This document shows, piece after piece, positions 15,660 to 25,380 of a stretch of DNA of 64,000 bases. Under the pieces are notes generated by a model, which was not told the origin of the DNA, did no database searches, and saw nothing but the letters and a program-made list of their open reading frames with translations. The stretch spans positions 1-64,000 of the forward strand of contig CALAAS010000014.1 in assembly GCA_937885015.1 (NCBI GenBank). Reading direction: 5' to 3'. This DNA is from an uncultured Clostridium sp. GTDB taxonomy: Bacteria > Bacillota > Clostridia > Lachnospirales > Lachnospiraceae. Position 1 is the first letter of the stretch. Each line of letters begins with the position of its first letter. The position numbers and the translations under genes were made by a program.

Positions 15660-17030
15660 CTATCCAACAAATTTGGACCAGTATCCCTGGGCAAAGATGT
15701 AAAGAATTACCACCGGAATGACATACGATACGTACACACGAACCCCCTTCGGAAACCGGAGACCCATTCCCTCATTTGCCTCCTTCAGGAAATTCTGAAA
15801 CCCCCATCCATATCGGCTGGTGCAGAACAGCAGATATACCAGACTTCCCAGAGGAAGCAGGTTATTGCTGACAATGAAATCTTCCAGATCCAGAATTGTG
15901 GAACCGGGTCCAAAGGGCGTCACGCCGCTCCAGACGTTAAAACCCAGTACACAGGGCATGGACAGCAGGATAATTACCACCATATTGACCAAAACAGCCT
16001 TTCTCACCGAACAACCAGTCAGATCCGTGGCAAAAGACACAATATTCTGAAACACAGCAATTACCGTAGATGCCGCTGCAAAAGACATGAAAATGAAGAA
16101 CAGGGTTCCCCAGAAACGTCCCATGGGCATATTATTAAATACATTTGGCAGCGTAATGAAAATCAGGCTTGGTCCCTGTCCAGCCTCGATATTATAGGCA
16201 AAGCAGGCTGGAAAAATAATCAGGCCCGCCATAAAGGCCACAAAGGTATCCAAGATCAGCACGTTCACAGCCTCTCCGGCCAGACGCCTCTCTTTACCAA
16301 TATAGCTGCCAAAAATCGCCAAAGCACCGATTCCAATGCTCAGGGTAAAAAAGGACTGACCCAATGCTGCAAAAACCACCTCGCCGATCCCCGCCTCCCG
16401 GATTTTAGAGAAATCCGGTTTCAAATAAAATTCAAGTCCCGGACGCCCGCCTTCCATACGGACAGAGTTGATCGCCAGTACAATCATCAGAAACAAAAGA
16501 CATACCATCATCAGCTTCGTGATTTTTTCTACACCGTTTTGAAGTCCCATAGCACAGATGGCAAAGCAAACCAACACCACCAGAATCATAAAGGCCGTCA
16601 TAAGTCCCGGATTCCCCAGCATATTGTTGAATTCCGCCGCAACACCGTCTGCATCCAGACCAACAAAGTCGCCGGAAGCCATCTTGCCAACATACAGAAC
16701 CAGCCAACCGGCCACTGTGGTGTAAAACATCATCAGGACATAATTGCCCGCCATGGCAAACCATTTTTCAAGATGCCATTTGCTCCCCTTTGGCTCCAGC
16801 ACATCAAAGGAAAGCGCCGCGCTCTTCTGACTTGCTCTTCCAACCGCATACTCCATCACAATGATGGGAAGGCCGAGAAGAACCAGGAACGCCACATAAA
16901 TCAGTACAAAAGCCGCACCGCCGTACTGGCCGACTATGTACGGGAATCTCCAGACATTTCCAAGACCGATGGCACAGCCCGCAGAAATCAGGATAAATCC
17001 CAGACGTGAAGAAAATTTTTCTCTTCCCAT
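15660..17030 (-). CDS. Neurotransmitter:sodium symporter (NSS) family transporter
   Basis: A 456-residue sodium-coupled amino-acid-type transporter with 11 to 12 helices. The first helix holds the family signature GCAIGLGNVWRFPY with sodium and substrate contacts. The conserved helix-6 region (GQSFFTLSIGIGALAIFGSY) is also present. I start at the ATG 17028-17030, which has AGGA nine bases upstream; the open frame runs 37 codons further back but those residues are basic and not family-like. It follows the ribokinase gene in the same direction after 128 bases. Substrate unknown, probably an amino acid. Confidence 0.93.
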   Translation of the reverse strand: MGREKFSSRLGFILISAGCAIGLGNVWRFPYIVGQYGGAAFVLIYVAFLVLLGLPIIVMEYAVGRASQKSAALSFDVLEPKGSKWHLEKWFAMAGNYVLMMFYTTVAGWLVLYVGKMASGDFVGLDADGVAAEFNNMLGNPGLMTAFMILVVLVCFAICAMGLQNGVEKITKLMMVCLLFLMIVLAINSVRMEGGRPGLEFYLKPDFSKIREAGIGEVVFAALGQSFFTLSIGIGALAIFGSYIGKERRLAGEAVNVLILDTFVAFMAGLIIFPACFAYNIEAGQGPSLIFITLPNVFNNMPMGRFWGTLFFIFMSFAAASTVIAVFQNIVSFATDLTGCSVRKAVLVNMVVIILLSMPCVLGFNVWSGVTPFGPGSTILDLEDFIVSNNLLPLGSLVYLLFCTSRYGWGFQNFLKEANEGMGLRFPKGVRVYVSYVIPVVILYIFAQGYWSKFVG

Positions 17031-17092
17031 TTCTCTTTTTCCTACCTTTCTCCCTTTTTCCCGCCGCGTTTTCCTGTCCCGCGACAACAAAT

Positions 17093-17141
17093 ATGGTAAC
17101 GTCCCCCTGCGCTCTGCGCATCCAACCAGAAACGTTACCAT
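17093..17141. repeat. Inverted repeat upstream of the NSS transporter
   Basis: ATGGTAACGT (17093-17102) and ACGTTACCAT (17132-17141) are perfect complements around a 29-base loop. It lies between the ribokinase and NSS genes and may be an attenuator, weak terminator or operator. No strong T run follows on the minus strand. Confidence 0.5.
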
Positions 17142-17158
17142 ACGGTATTTTACTATAT

Positions 17159-18070
17159 TTAATTAAAAAAGGCAACCGTTTTAAAGGCCTCCATTTCTTT
17201 CCTGGTAGGTACTGACGGTGCCGCACCGGGTCTTGACACAGCGATCGCCGCCGCTCTGGCGGCGTGATCCATGGCCATCTCCGGGTTCTCTCCCAGTTGA
17301 AGTCCCGCGATCAAATATCCGGTAAAGGTGTCTCCCGCTGCCGTGGTATCCACCACTGGCACCTGGTAAATCCCCTGGACAATCTGCCTTTCCCCATCCC
17401 GATAAATCGATCCGTCCCCACCCAGTGTCAGAACAATTTTTGCAGAAGGAAAACGCTCTGTCAGGCCATTCATCAGCTGTTCCGCATCATTTTTCCCACT
17501 CAGACCGCAGAGATCTGCCGCCTCAATTTCATTGAGAAGAAAATAGTCCACAAACTCCAGGGGGTAGGTAAAAATCTTTTCATCCATCGGTGATGGATTC
17601 AGTACAATCCGCATCCCCTTTTCATGGGCCTTTTCCATGATGTAACCAATTTCACTGATTTCATTCTGCAAAACCAGAAAATCCCCTGCTTCGAAGCCAA
17701 CTAGCACTTCATCCGCCATCGCGCGCGTAATCCGTTGATTGGCGCCTCCATAAAGCAGAATACAATTCTGACCGGATAGATCTTTCTGAATAATGGCGTG
17801 GCCTGTCTTCCCCTCTGTATGGCAAATCAGCTCCGTATGTACCCCTGCCTCCGAAAGCTGCCGGATCAGAAACTCACCGTCTCCGTCACCCACAGCCCCC
17901 GCATGCCACACTGCTGCGCCGGCCCGGCTCAGGGCAATGGACTGATTTAATCCCTTTCCTCCGCTGTATGTATGCAGAGCCTCTGAGGACAGTGTCTCTC
18001 CGGCTCTGACAAAATGATCCACCTGATAGGTATAATCAATATTCAGAGAACCGAAATTCAATATTTTCAA
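17159..18070 (-). CDS. rbsK: Ribokinase (PfkB family)
   Basis: Phosphorylates ribose to ribose-5-phosphate. The 303-residue protein has the PfkB N-terminal signature around GGKGLNQSIAL (37-47) and the C-terminal catalytic motif DTTAAGDTFTGY, whose Asp is the base; TLGGDGS binds nucleotide. It starts with TTG at 18068-18070, preceded by AGGAGGAG, directly after the LacI gene. In this operon it would take the ribose released by the nucleoside hydrolase. Other sugars are possible for PfkB enzymes, but the neighbours make ribose the best guess. Confidence 0.9.
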   Translation of the reverse strand: MKILNFGSLNIDYTYQVDHFVRAGETLSSEALHTYSGGKGLNQSIALSRAGAAVWHAGAVGDGDGEFLIRQLSEAGVHTELICHTEGKTGHAIIQKDLSGQNCILLYGGANQRITRAMADEVLVGFEAGDFLVLQNEISEIGYIMEKAHEKGMRIVLNPSPMDEKIFTYPLEFVDYFLLNEIEAADLCGLSGKNDAEQLMNGLTERFPSAKIVLTLGGDGSIYRDGERQIVQGIYQVPVVDTTAAGDTFTGYLIAGLQLGENPEMAMDHAARAAAIAVSRPGAAPSVPTRKEMEAFKTVAFFN

Positions 18071-18072
18071 TT

Positions 18073-19092
18073 TTATCTCCTCCTTGCCGTACTGTCCCGA
18101 ACGACCAGCTCCGGCTTAAAAATCGCCCGCGTTTTTTCTCCGCCCTCACCCCGAATCTGGCGCAGAATCTGACGAGCCGCCTCCAATCCCATGGCGTGAA
18201 TCTGCTGGCGCACGGTGGTCAATGGAACCCCCAGCATACTGGCATAAAATACATCATCATAGCCAACCACAGAGATCTCATCCGGCACACATCTTCCATA
18301 CTCTCTGAGTCGCTTGCAAACTCCATAGGCCGACGCGTCGTTACAGGCAAAAATTGCGGTAAAATCCTGCTGGATCAACTGATCCACCGCCGCCTCTCCG
18401 CCCTCTTTCGTGTATTCTCCAATGCAGATCAATTCCCGATATATGGGAAGATGTGCCTCTCTTAATGCCCGGCAATAACCCTGAAACCGGCTTTCCGAAT
18501 CCATCTGAGAGGCCGGAAGTCCCACCACGCAGGCAATCCTCTCATGGCCCAATTCAATCAAATAGCGGGTGGCCAGATATCCCCCCTGCTCATGATCCGT
18601 TCCCACCCCCGGGCACAGCGCATCCTCCGGAATCCGATCCAGAACCGTGTAAGGAATTCTGACCTCCTCCAAAAGTTCCAACGCCTCCAGAGCCATCTGA
18701 CGAGTGGTATCCTGGGCCATAATAAAAATAATACCGTCCGCCCCTTTATCTGCCAGAAGCTTGATGTATTCCATATCCCGATAGTGCCGGTCACCGGTGT
18801 TGCAGAGAATCACGCTCCAGCCACCGTCCTGACATCCCTCATCAATTGCCCGCGCCATATTGGCAAAATAAGCATTTCCGATATCCGGAATAATCAACCC
18901 AATCGTCTTGCTCCGTTTTTTTACCAGGCTGACAGCCAGCTGGTTGGGGCGGTAATTCATCTCTCTGGCCGCCTCCAAAATCCTGTTTTTTGTCTCTTCT
19001 GAAATTTTATGGCCTTTGCCGTTCAATACCAGTGAAATCGTTGTCACAGAAAATCCGGTAGCCAGGGAAATATCCTTGATCGTTGTCCTCAC
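18073..19092 (-). CDS. LacI family transcriptional regulator
   Basis: A 339-residue repressor-type regulator. The helix-turn-helix is at residues 3-24 (TIKDISLATGFSVTTISLVL), followed by the hinge helix region (YRPNQLAVSL) and a periplasmic-binding-like effector domain that begins TIGLIIPDIGNAYF. The start is GTG and overlaps the stop of the M20 gene. It sits inside the nucleoside operon, between the second M20 hydrolase and ribokinase, and probably responds to ribose, a nucleoside or a derivative. A LacI-like palindrome before the binding-protein gene (28263-28278) is a candidate target. Confidence 0.93.
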   Translation of the reverse strand: MRTTIKDISLATGFSVTTISLVLNGKGHKISEETKNRILEAAREMNYRPNQLAVSLVKKRSKTIGLIIPDIGNAYFANMARAIDEGCQDGGWSVILCNTGDRHYRDMEYIKLLADKGADGIIFIMAQDTTRQMALEALELLEEVRIPYTVLDRIPEDALCPGVGTDHEQGGYLATRYLIELGHERIACVVGLPASQMDSESRFQGYCRALREAHLPIYRELICIGEYTKEGGEAAVDQLIQQDFTAIFACNDASAYGVCKRLREYGRCVPDEISVVGYDDVFYASMLGVPLTTVRQQIHAMGLEAARQILRQIRGEGGEKTRAIFKPELVVRDSTARRR

Positions 19093-20273
19093 AGCTTCAC
19101 CTCCGGCTGCAGAAATCTGGTCAATATTTCAATGGCCTTTCCGTAGAGTTCCAGGCTTACCCGTTCATCTGGTTTGTGTGCCAGATCCGGCTCTCCCGGA
19201 CCAAATAAAAGTACCGCCGCCTCCGGATCCTCTCCCACCAGAATGGAAGCATCCGTAAAATAATTGATTCCCGTCTGCTCGATTGAAAGCCCTGCCGCCT
19301 GCATGGCCTCCCTGAGACTCCTGGTCATGGGATGACTGTCTGAAATTTCAATAGCGCGGCGTTCGTTCTGAATCCGGAACTCCGCCTGAAACCGGCCTGC
19401 CGCTGCTCTCCTGCGGATCTCTTCCAGTTTCCGAGCCTGCTCGGTTACCATCGCTCCCGTCAATCCCGGCGTCATTCGGATATCCAGAAGCAGCCGACAG
19501 GTATCCGGTGTCATATTCGGAGCAATCCCTCCGGAAATCTCCGTGATCTGAACCGTGGAGACCCCCAGAATGGGATGCGAAAACCTTTCCACATAGGCCT
19601 TCAACTCCATGGCCAGCGCTACCGCCTGTTCCACCGCATTGATGCCCTGCTCCGGGTAGGCTCCATGGCTGGTTTTTCCCGCTGCCTGTATCTCCAGCCA
19701 AAGGCAGCCCTTCTGAGCAACACCCAGACGGCAGCCAGTGGGTTCACCCACCAGAAGCTCTGCCCCCGGAATCATCAGTCCGTCCCTTAAGATTGCCCTG
19801 GCACCAAGGCCGCCTTTTTCTTCGTCGCATGTCCCTAAAAAACGGACAGTCCGTGCCGGACGGCGTCCCGACCTGGATACCGTACAGAGTGCATATACCA
19901 TGGCCGCAAGGCCGCTCTTCATATCACTGGCTCCTCGCCCGTACAGAAATCCGTCCTTTTCCTCCGGCACTGCCGGATCCATGTGCCACTCTTCCAGATT
20001 TCCATAGGGAACTGTGTCCAGATGGCCATTCCAAATAAGCGGGTGTTCCGAATCGCCGCCCTCCAGCACTGCCACCACATTGGCATGTCTCTCATCCAGC
20101 CGCTGAACCCGTGCAGGAATTCCCGCCCCCTTCAGATAATCACACAAAAACTCCGCTGCCTTCCCCTCATCATCCCGTCCATTTACACTGGGAATTGCAA
20201 GAAGCTTCTTTAAAAGACGGACCGCCTCCTCCGGCACTCTTTCCTCTTCCGTTGCTGTCTTCCATCCGTCCAT
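19089..20273 (-). CDS. M20 family metallohydrolase (ArgE/DapE-like), copy 1
   Basis: A 394-residue zinc-dependent amide hydrolase. Metal ligands are visible in WNGHLDTVP (His), GRGASDMKSG (Asp) and CDEEKGGLGA (the catalytic Glu pair), with a dimerisation domain in the middle and a final His in FGPGEPDLAHKPDE. The ATG at 20271-20273 has AGAGGG seven bases before. It lies in the nucleoside-uptake operon, downstream of the amidotransferase-like protein, and overlaps the LacI gene by 4 bases. Substrate unknown. The position suggests a deacylase or deamidase step on a nucleoside-derived compound. Confidence 0.88.
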   Translation of the reverse strand: MDGWKTATEEERVPEEAVRLLKKLLAIPSVNGRDDEGKAAEFLCDYLKGAGIPARVQRLDERHANVVAVLEGGDSEHPLIWNGHLDTVPYGNLEEWHMDPAVPEEKDGFLYGRGASDMKSGLAAMVYALCTVSRSGRRPARTVRFLGTCDEEKGGLGARAILRDGLMIPGAELLVGEPTGCRLGVAQKGCLWLEIQAAGKTSHGAYPEQGINAVEQAVALAMELKAYVERFSHPILGVSTVQITEISGGIAPNMTPDTCRLLLDIRMTPGLTGAMVTEQARKLEEIRRRAAAGRFQAEFRIQNERRAIEISDSHPMTRSLREAMQAAGLSIEQTGINYFTDASILVGEDPEAAVLLFGPGEPDLAHKPDERVSLELYGKAIEILTRFLQPEVKL

Positions 20274-20285
20274 ATCATGTCCCTC

Positions 20286-21032
20286 TTAAGCCTTTGTAAG
20301 CCAGCCTGCAATATTCTGCCAGAGCATGTTGTAATACTCCCACTCGCAGAATTCCGGCGGTGCCCAATGGGGAGCGCAGTCTGTCGTAACCGCACCGCTT
20401 CGGCCTTTTCCATAGGAAGCAAATGCAATAAAGGGATCTCCCTCTACCGTGACCGGAACTTCTGCCTCCGGCTTTGCAATTACCTTATTATATCCGAGAA
20501 CCTCCGGCCAGTCTGTGGGAATGCCGGCAAGGGCAGCATGCCCGCTCACTGTAACCGGTTTTACACCCTCACAGTGCTCCATCCGGTCATCCACCGTAAG
20601 CACCTCCACCGGCAGCACCTCCTGTACCGCTGTGTCATGCCATTTTCCTTTGGCATCCACACCGGAAAAGGTCAGATATCCGCCTACCATCAGAAGAGCT
20701 CCGCCATCCAGGACGTAATCCCGCAGAAGGTTACAACGGTTTGGCATTTTCACACTGCGGTTAAAGGTTGCCCCAGGAAGAAGCAGCGTATTGGCACCGA
20801 TGTCCGAAAGAATTACGAGATCATACTGCTTTAATTCCTCCATGGTAAACGGGAATTCTTCTGTAGCCAGATGGTTGGGGAGAAAAGTTACTTCGTAACC
20901 TCCCGCCTCCAGCGCTGCCTTCAGCCATTTTTCCCCGGTTTCATACGTGGAAGTATAAAATGCGTCAAATCCCTTTACGTGGGTGGTATAGCTCATCCAG
21001 GACTCGCCTGCCAGTAATACTTTTTTGCTCAT
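20286..21032 (-). CDS. Class I glutamine amidotransferase-like protein
   Basis: A 248-residue protein of the family often annotated as putative glutamine amidotransferase. It begins KKVLLAGESWMSYTTHVKG, followed by a flavodoxin-like core with YDLVILSDIGANTLLLP and GGALLMVGGYLTFSG. The usual Cys-His-Glu amidotransferase triad is not evident at the elbow, where GGYLTF replaces G-C-G, so true glutaminase activity is doubtful. It lies between two M20 hydrolase genes with short gaps, so the three likely act together. Confidence 0.8.
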   Translation of the reverse strand: MSKKVLLAGESWMSYTTHVKGFDAFYTSTYETGEKWLKAALEAGGYEVTFLPNHLATEEFPFTMEELKQYDLVILSDIGANTLLLPGATFNRSVKMPNRCNLLRDYVLDGGALLMVGGYLTFSGVDAKGKWHDTAVQEVLPVEVLTVDDRMEHCEGVKPVTVSGHAALAGIPTDWPEVLGYNKVIAKPEAEVPVTVEGDPFIAFASYGKGRSGAVTTDCAPHWAPPEFCEWEYYNMLWQNIAGWLTKA

Positions 21033-21057
21033 GACTGTTTTCCTCCTATTTTTGATT

Positions 21058-22362
21058 TTATACCTGATTATCTATCTTTTTCTCTGATTCTTTCTCGCTG
21101 CCCCAGGCCAGAATCAGTCTGGCATAGACATAAATCGCCTCCAGATACGATGCCAAAGAGAGAGATTCGTTCACCGTATGGCACTGAGCGCCCTCTCCCG
21201 GCCCGAACTGGATGGTGGGACATCCGGCTATATTTTTCCAAAGTCTGGAATCACAGCCAAAATGAGAACCGGCCACTGAGACCTTTCTCCCAAGCGCTTT
21301 CTCATATACCTGCTGGAAGGTTCTGACCAGTGCATGGTCTTCTTCCATCTCAAAGCCATGTCCTGTCTGGTAAACCGTTATCTTCGGCGGATGGGCCTCC
21401 ATCCAGGCATCCGACCGACTGACCCGTTCCACAATCTCCGTAAACTCTGCCACCACCTGATCCTGGTTCATCAGTCCCGGCAAGTAATGGACACAGGTGG
21501 AAAAGCTGCACTCCCCCGGAACGGTTGATCCGGCCGTTCCACCGGAAATCACACCAATATTCAGACTGGGCGGGGGAAGCAGCGGATGGCGGTACGTCAA
21601 AAGCCACCGGTGCTCCATCTCGTTCAGGGCCTGAATGACCTTCATTGCCTTCTCAATGGCGCTGACTCCCATCCGTTTCTCTCCGGAATGGCAGGCCTTC
21701 CCCTCAAAGTCCACCTTAAAAAACACCCAACCCATGTGAGCCAGAATCAGGGTATCATCCGTCGGCTCGCAGTTTACCACGCCGTCGGCCTTCAGTCCCC
21801 GCATAACAGCCTGAATGGATCCATTTCCTCCGCCTTCCTCATCACAGACAGAAGTGATGGTCACATCCCCCGGAAGAGATACTCCTGCATCCTGCAACAG
21901 TTTCACTGCCATGACGGACGCCATCAGGCCGCCTTTCATATCCGTACATCCACGGCCGTAGATTCGTCCATCCCGGATAACCGGCTGAAAAGGCGGGTTC
22001 GTCCAGCCGTCAGACTGCTCCGCCGGCATCACATCGATGTGGCCGTTAAAAATCAGGCTCCGCCCCCCTTCTCTCCCTCGAAAGGTCGCATACAGGTTTG
22101 CCCTGTTTTCCTGATTGTGTCCCAGGTTTCCTTCCTGGTGTATGCCATAGCTCTCCTCGATGAGCGTCTCGCTCATGGGATCCATCTGGATCTCGTCGGC
22201 TCCCATGTCCCGGCACAGCTGAGCCAGATACTCCTGGCCTTCTTTTTCCAGGCCGCCTCCGATCCCGTGTCCGATATCATGGGTGTCAATTGCCACCAGA
22301 TCCTGAAGCGCCCGGATATACACCTCTTTCTTTTCTTCCAATACTTCCCGCAGATCCCGCAT
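21058..22362 (-). CDS. M20 family metallohydrolase (ArgE/DapE-like), copy 2
   Basis: A 434-residue zinc hydrolase with FNGHIDVMP, GRGCTDMKGG and CDEEGGGNGS as metal and catalytic motifs. The final His lies in FGPGEGAQCHTVNE. It is clearly divergent from the other M20 protein in the operon. I chose the ATG at 22360-22362, which has GGAGG six bases before it. It directly follows the nucleoside hydrolase gene. Substrate unknown. Confidence 0.88.
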   Translation of the reverse strand: MRDLREVLEEKKEVYIRALQDLVAIDTHDIGHGIGGGLEKEGQEYLAQLCRDMGADEIQMDPMSETLIEESYGIHQEGNLGHNQENRANLYATFRGREGGRSLIFNGHIDVMPAEQSDGWTNPPFQPVIRDGRIYGRGCTDMKGGLMASVMAVKLLQDAGVSLPGDVTITSVCDEEGGGNGSIQAVMRGLKADGVVNCEPTDDTLILAHMGWVFFKVDFEGKACHSGEKRMGVSAIEKAMKVIQALNEMEHRWLLTYRHPLLPPPSLNIGVISGGTAGSTVPGECSFSTCVHYLPGLMNQDQVVAEFTEIVERVSRSDAWMEAHPPKITVYQTGHGFEMEEDHALVRTFQQVYEKALGRKVSVAGSHFGCDSRLWKNIAGCPTIQFGPGEGAQCHTVNESLSLASYLEAIYVYARLILAWGSEKESEKKIDNQV

Positions 22363-22442
22363 ACCATGCCTCCAATCCCGGAACAACTCTGTTTTACCGT
22401 TCCCTTCTCTTTGCGCCGCTGTTTTTAACTTTACAGTATCTT

Positions 22443-23384
22443 TTACGCACCGTATTTTCTAAGTCCTTCTTCAATCAAATCCCAAAATTTTTCCACATCA
22501 ATATCAATGGCTACATTCGCCGTGGGCTCTAACTTCTGATATCCGAAGAAATCACAGTTCGTTCTGCCATAGGACTGGATGCTGCGGATGTCAATTTCCG
22601 CGTGCATGGGTTTTACGGTCAGCACCGTCGGGTCGATCAGGTATGCAATGGTAATCGGATCATGAAGCGGACCGCCTTCCCAGCCAAACACTTCTTTCTG
22701 GCTCTTACAGAAATGACGCATCAGATCCACAAACAAACGGGAAGCTTTATTTCCCACTTTTTCCATCCGGTCTACAATAGACGGATAGCAGAGTGCCTTG
22801 CGGGTCACATCCAGTCCAACCATGGTGATGGGACGCCCGCTGGTAAAGCAGACGTAAGCCGCATCCGCATCGGCAATGATATTAAACTCTGCTGCCGGAG
22901 TCACATTTCCATTGGTATAAGCGCCGCCCATGAGAACAATCTGGCGGATTTTCGGAATAATCGCCGGTTCCAGCCGCATGGCCATTCCCAGATTTGTCAT
23001 CGGTCCCGTCGTCACCATGGTAATATCCCCGTCAGATTCCATCAGGGTCCGAATGATAAAGGAAACGGCATGCTCCTTTTCCAGTCTCTTCGTCAGCGGC
23101 GGAAATACTGGACCGTCCAGTCCCGTCTCACCATGAATATCAGCTGCTACCATCTTTTCTCGAATCATAGGCTGTCCGCAGCCGGCATAGACCGGCACAT
23201 CCAGATCCAGCCACTGGCAGACATGACGGGCATTGACCTGGGTTTTCTCCAGGGTCTGATTTCCCGCAACTACCGTAATGCCCAGCAGGTCGATTGCCTC
23301 ACTTTTTCCCGCCAGCAGGATTGCCACCGCATCATCATGGCCCGGGTCGCAGTCCAGAATTATTTTCGTCTTTTCCATAGCCAT
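22443..23384 (-). CDS. Inosine/uridine-preferring nucleoside hydrolase
   Basis: Cleaves the N-glycosidic bond of ribonucleosides to base and ribose. The 313-residue protein has the family signature DCDPGHDDA (11-19), whose aspartates bind calcium, and MVTTGPMTNLG and GGAYTNGN for the ribose site. A His near HDPITIAYL supplies the active-site region. The ATG has AGAGGAG six bases upstream. It follows the two permease genes in the same operon, which fits uptake then hydrolysis, with ribokinase downstream taking the sugar. Confidence 0.93.
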   Translation of the reverse strand: MAMEKTKIILDCDPGHDDAVAILLAGKSEAIDLLGITVVAGNQTLEKTQVNARHVCQWLDLDVPVYAGCGQPMIREKMVAADIHGETGLDGPVFPPLTKRLEKEHAVSFIIRTLMESDGDITMVTTGPMTNLGMAMRLEPAIIPKIRQIVLMGGAYTNGNVTPAAEFNIIADADAAYVCFTSGRPITMVGLDVTRKALCYPSIVDRMEKVGNKASRLFVDLMRHFCKSQKEVFGWEGGPLHDPITIAYLIDPTVLTVKPMHAEIDIRSIQSYGRTNCDFFGYQKLEPTANVAIDIDVEKFWDLIEEGLRKYGA

Positions 23385-23398
23385 TCACGTCTCCTCTC

Positions 23399-24349
23399 TT
23401 AATTTCCCGTATGCAGGGCAGACTCTCTCTTTCGGTTGGCCGAAATCTTTGCAATCATGGAAACTGCCAGCACTGCAATCGTCACGATATATGGCATCAT
23501 CAAAACAAACTGAGACGGAATTCCATAGGCCTGAAGTCTGGCACCGATGGAGTCTGAAAAACCAAAGAGCAGGCAGCCAAGGGCCGTAAATACCGGGTTG
23601 GCGCCGCCAAAATACATGGCAGCCACGCCCATGAATCCTCGGTTGTTGGTCATATTTTCAATAAACTGGGTACTGTAACCCAAAGACAGATGGGCACCGG
23701 CCAGTCCGCCAATCAGGCCGGACAAAAGCATGGCCTGGTATTTCACGGCATTTACCCGAATCCCGGCCGTTTTAGCTGCCTCCGGAAACTGACCCACCGC
23801 CCGGAGGCGCAGTCCCCATACAGTTTTATAAAAGAAAAACTGTAACAGGAAAATCAGAATAATAGCAAACCACTCCGTCACACACCAGTTGTTGAACAGC
23901 TCTCCCACCACCGGGATGTTTTCCAGAAACGGCAGGGACACCCTGGGAATGGCTTTAATATCCGGGCTGGAAAAGCTTCCTGTGCTGTGAAATACCGCAT
24001 TGACCAGAAACTTTGTGATGGCCAGTGCCAGCATATTGATCCCCATGCCAATGGCACAGATCTCGGAGTTGTAACGGATATGGCCCACTGCCATAATCAT
24101 GGCAATGAGAGCTCCTGCCATCATGGCAGCCACAATGCCGAAAAACCAGCTTCCGGAAAAATAGCTGACCGTCACGGCCGTAAACGCTCCCACCAGCATA
24201 ATACCCTCAGTACCAATATTCAGAATATTGGCCTGCTGGGTAATGGCCGCGCAGAGTGCAGCAAAGATAATCGGAGTCGCCGACCGGAATGTGGCATAAA
24301 TCAGCGACACATTAAAAATCTTGTCAAAATTTTCTATAATCGCGTTCAT
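23399..24349 (-). CDS. Nucleoside/simple-sugar ABC transporter permease 2
   Basis: A 316-residue membrane protein with about eight or nine helices, of the branched-type permease family used by BMP-dependent nucleoside importers (the NupQ-like partner). Typical stretches are NIGTEGIMLVGAF and GLRLRAVGQFPEAAKTAGI, the cytoplasmic coupling loop. It overlaps the other permease by 4 bases, which fits an obligate heterodimer. Confidence 0.93.
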   Translation of the reverse strand: MNAIIENFDKIFNVSLIYATFRSATPIIFAALCAAITQQANILNIGTEGIMLVGAFTAVTVSYFSGSWFFGIVAAMMAGALIAMIMAVGHIRYNSEICAIGMGINMLALAITKFLVNAVFHSTGSFSSPDIKAIPRVSLPFLENIPVVGELFNNWCVTEWFAIILIFLLQFFFYKTVWGLRLRAVGQFPEAAKTAGIRVNAVKYQAMLLSGLIGGLAGAHLSLGYSTQFIENMTNNRGFMGVAAMYFGGANPVFTALGCLLFGFSDSIGARLQAYGIPSQFVLMMPYIVTIAVLAVSMIAKISANRKRESALHTGN

Positions 24350-25380
24350 GCATTTTCCTCCTTCCGTTTTTTGCGTTTTTTAGCAAACTGGAATGCCGTC
24401 TCCATGGTGGCAATGATAATAAATACTGCTGTAATCGTATCTACCAGAGCCTTGGGAACACCGGTGGTCTGCTGCATACCCATGGCGCCGGATTTTAAAA
24501 CTGCCAGGAAAAAGGCCATAAAAGGAGTGAAAATCATGTTGTTTTTGACAATCAGGGATGCCAGCATACCATTGGTTCCAAGACCGGTGGCAAAGTTGTT
24601 GAGGAAGTATCCATGTACACCCAGCACCTCAATACAGCCGGCAATGCCGCCCAGAACACCTGAGAGCATCATGGCACCGATAAACACTCTGCGGGAGCTG
24701 ATACCCACGTAATCCGCATGGGTCGGATTGAAACCCACGGTACGGATTTTGTAACCCCAGCTGGTCTTATTTAGCATAAAAATCACGATCAGAACCACGC
24801 CGATGGCAATAAAAATTCCCACATTCACACTGCTTGGTTTCATAAACTGGTGCAGTGTGACCGTTACAGGAAGGGACTGGGCATTGGCCGTTCCGGCGCT
24901 CATAGGACCGCTGACCAGGTAGGATGTAATATAAAGGGCAACTGTATTCATCAGAATCGTGGTGCAGACCTCATTGACACTGTAATAGGCCTTCAGAACA
25001 GCCGGGATAAAGGCCCAGGCAGCCGCCACAGCCATGGCTCCCAGAAAACATGCCACATAGAGGAGCGGCTTGGGAAGGAAGGTCCAGTTGATGCCAATAT
25101 AGGCAGCTGTGATACCACCCAGAAAAACCTCACCCTCTACACCTACGTTAAAAGCACCGGCCTTGGCTGCCACTGCAAATGCAATGGAGGTCAGAAGCAG
25201 TGGGGTAAATCCGGCCAGCGTCGTTCCCAGGCGAAGTTTTCCGTCAAAGGCCCCCTTCAAAAGCGCTGCGTAGGCTTCAATGGGGTTCTCCCCGATGGCC
25301 AGAATAAAGAGCGCTCCGATGCCCAGCGCTACCAGCATCGTCAGCAATATTTTCCGTATATTATTTACCGTTTGATTCAT
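24346..25380 (-). CDS. Nucleoside/simple-sugar ABC transporter permease 1
   Basis: A 344-residue membrane protein with about eight to ten helices, NupP-like. It holds FNVGVEGEVFLGG and the coupling loop IRTVGFNPTHADYVGI. It overlaps both neighbours by 4 bases (ATPase gene before it, second permease after it), so the three genes are translated as a coupled unit. Confidence 0.93.
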   Translation of the reverse strand: MNQTVNNIRKILLTMLVALGIGALFILAIGENPIEAYAALLKGAFDGKLRLGTTLAGFTPLLLTSIAFAVAAKAGAFNVGVEGEVFLGGITAAYIGINWTFLPKPLLYVACFLGAMAVAAAWAFIPAVLKAYYSVNEVCTTILMNTVALYITSYLVSGPMSAGTANAQSLPVTVTLHQFMKPSSVNVGIFIAIGVVLIVIFMLNKTSWGYKIRTVGFNPTHADYVGISSRRVFIGAMMLSGVLGGIAGCIEVLGVHGYFLNNFATGLGTNGMLASLIVKNNMIFTPFMAFFLAVLKSGAMGMQQTTGVPKALVDTITAVFIIIATMETAFQFAKKRKKRKEENA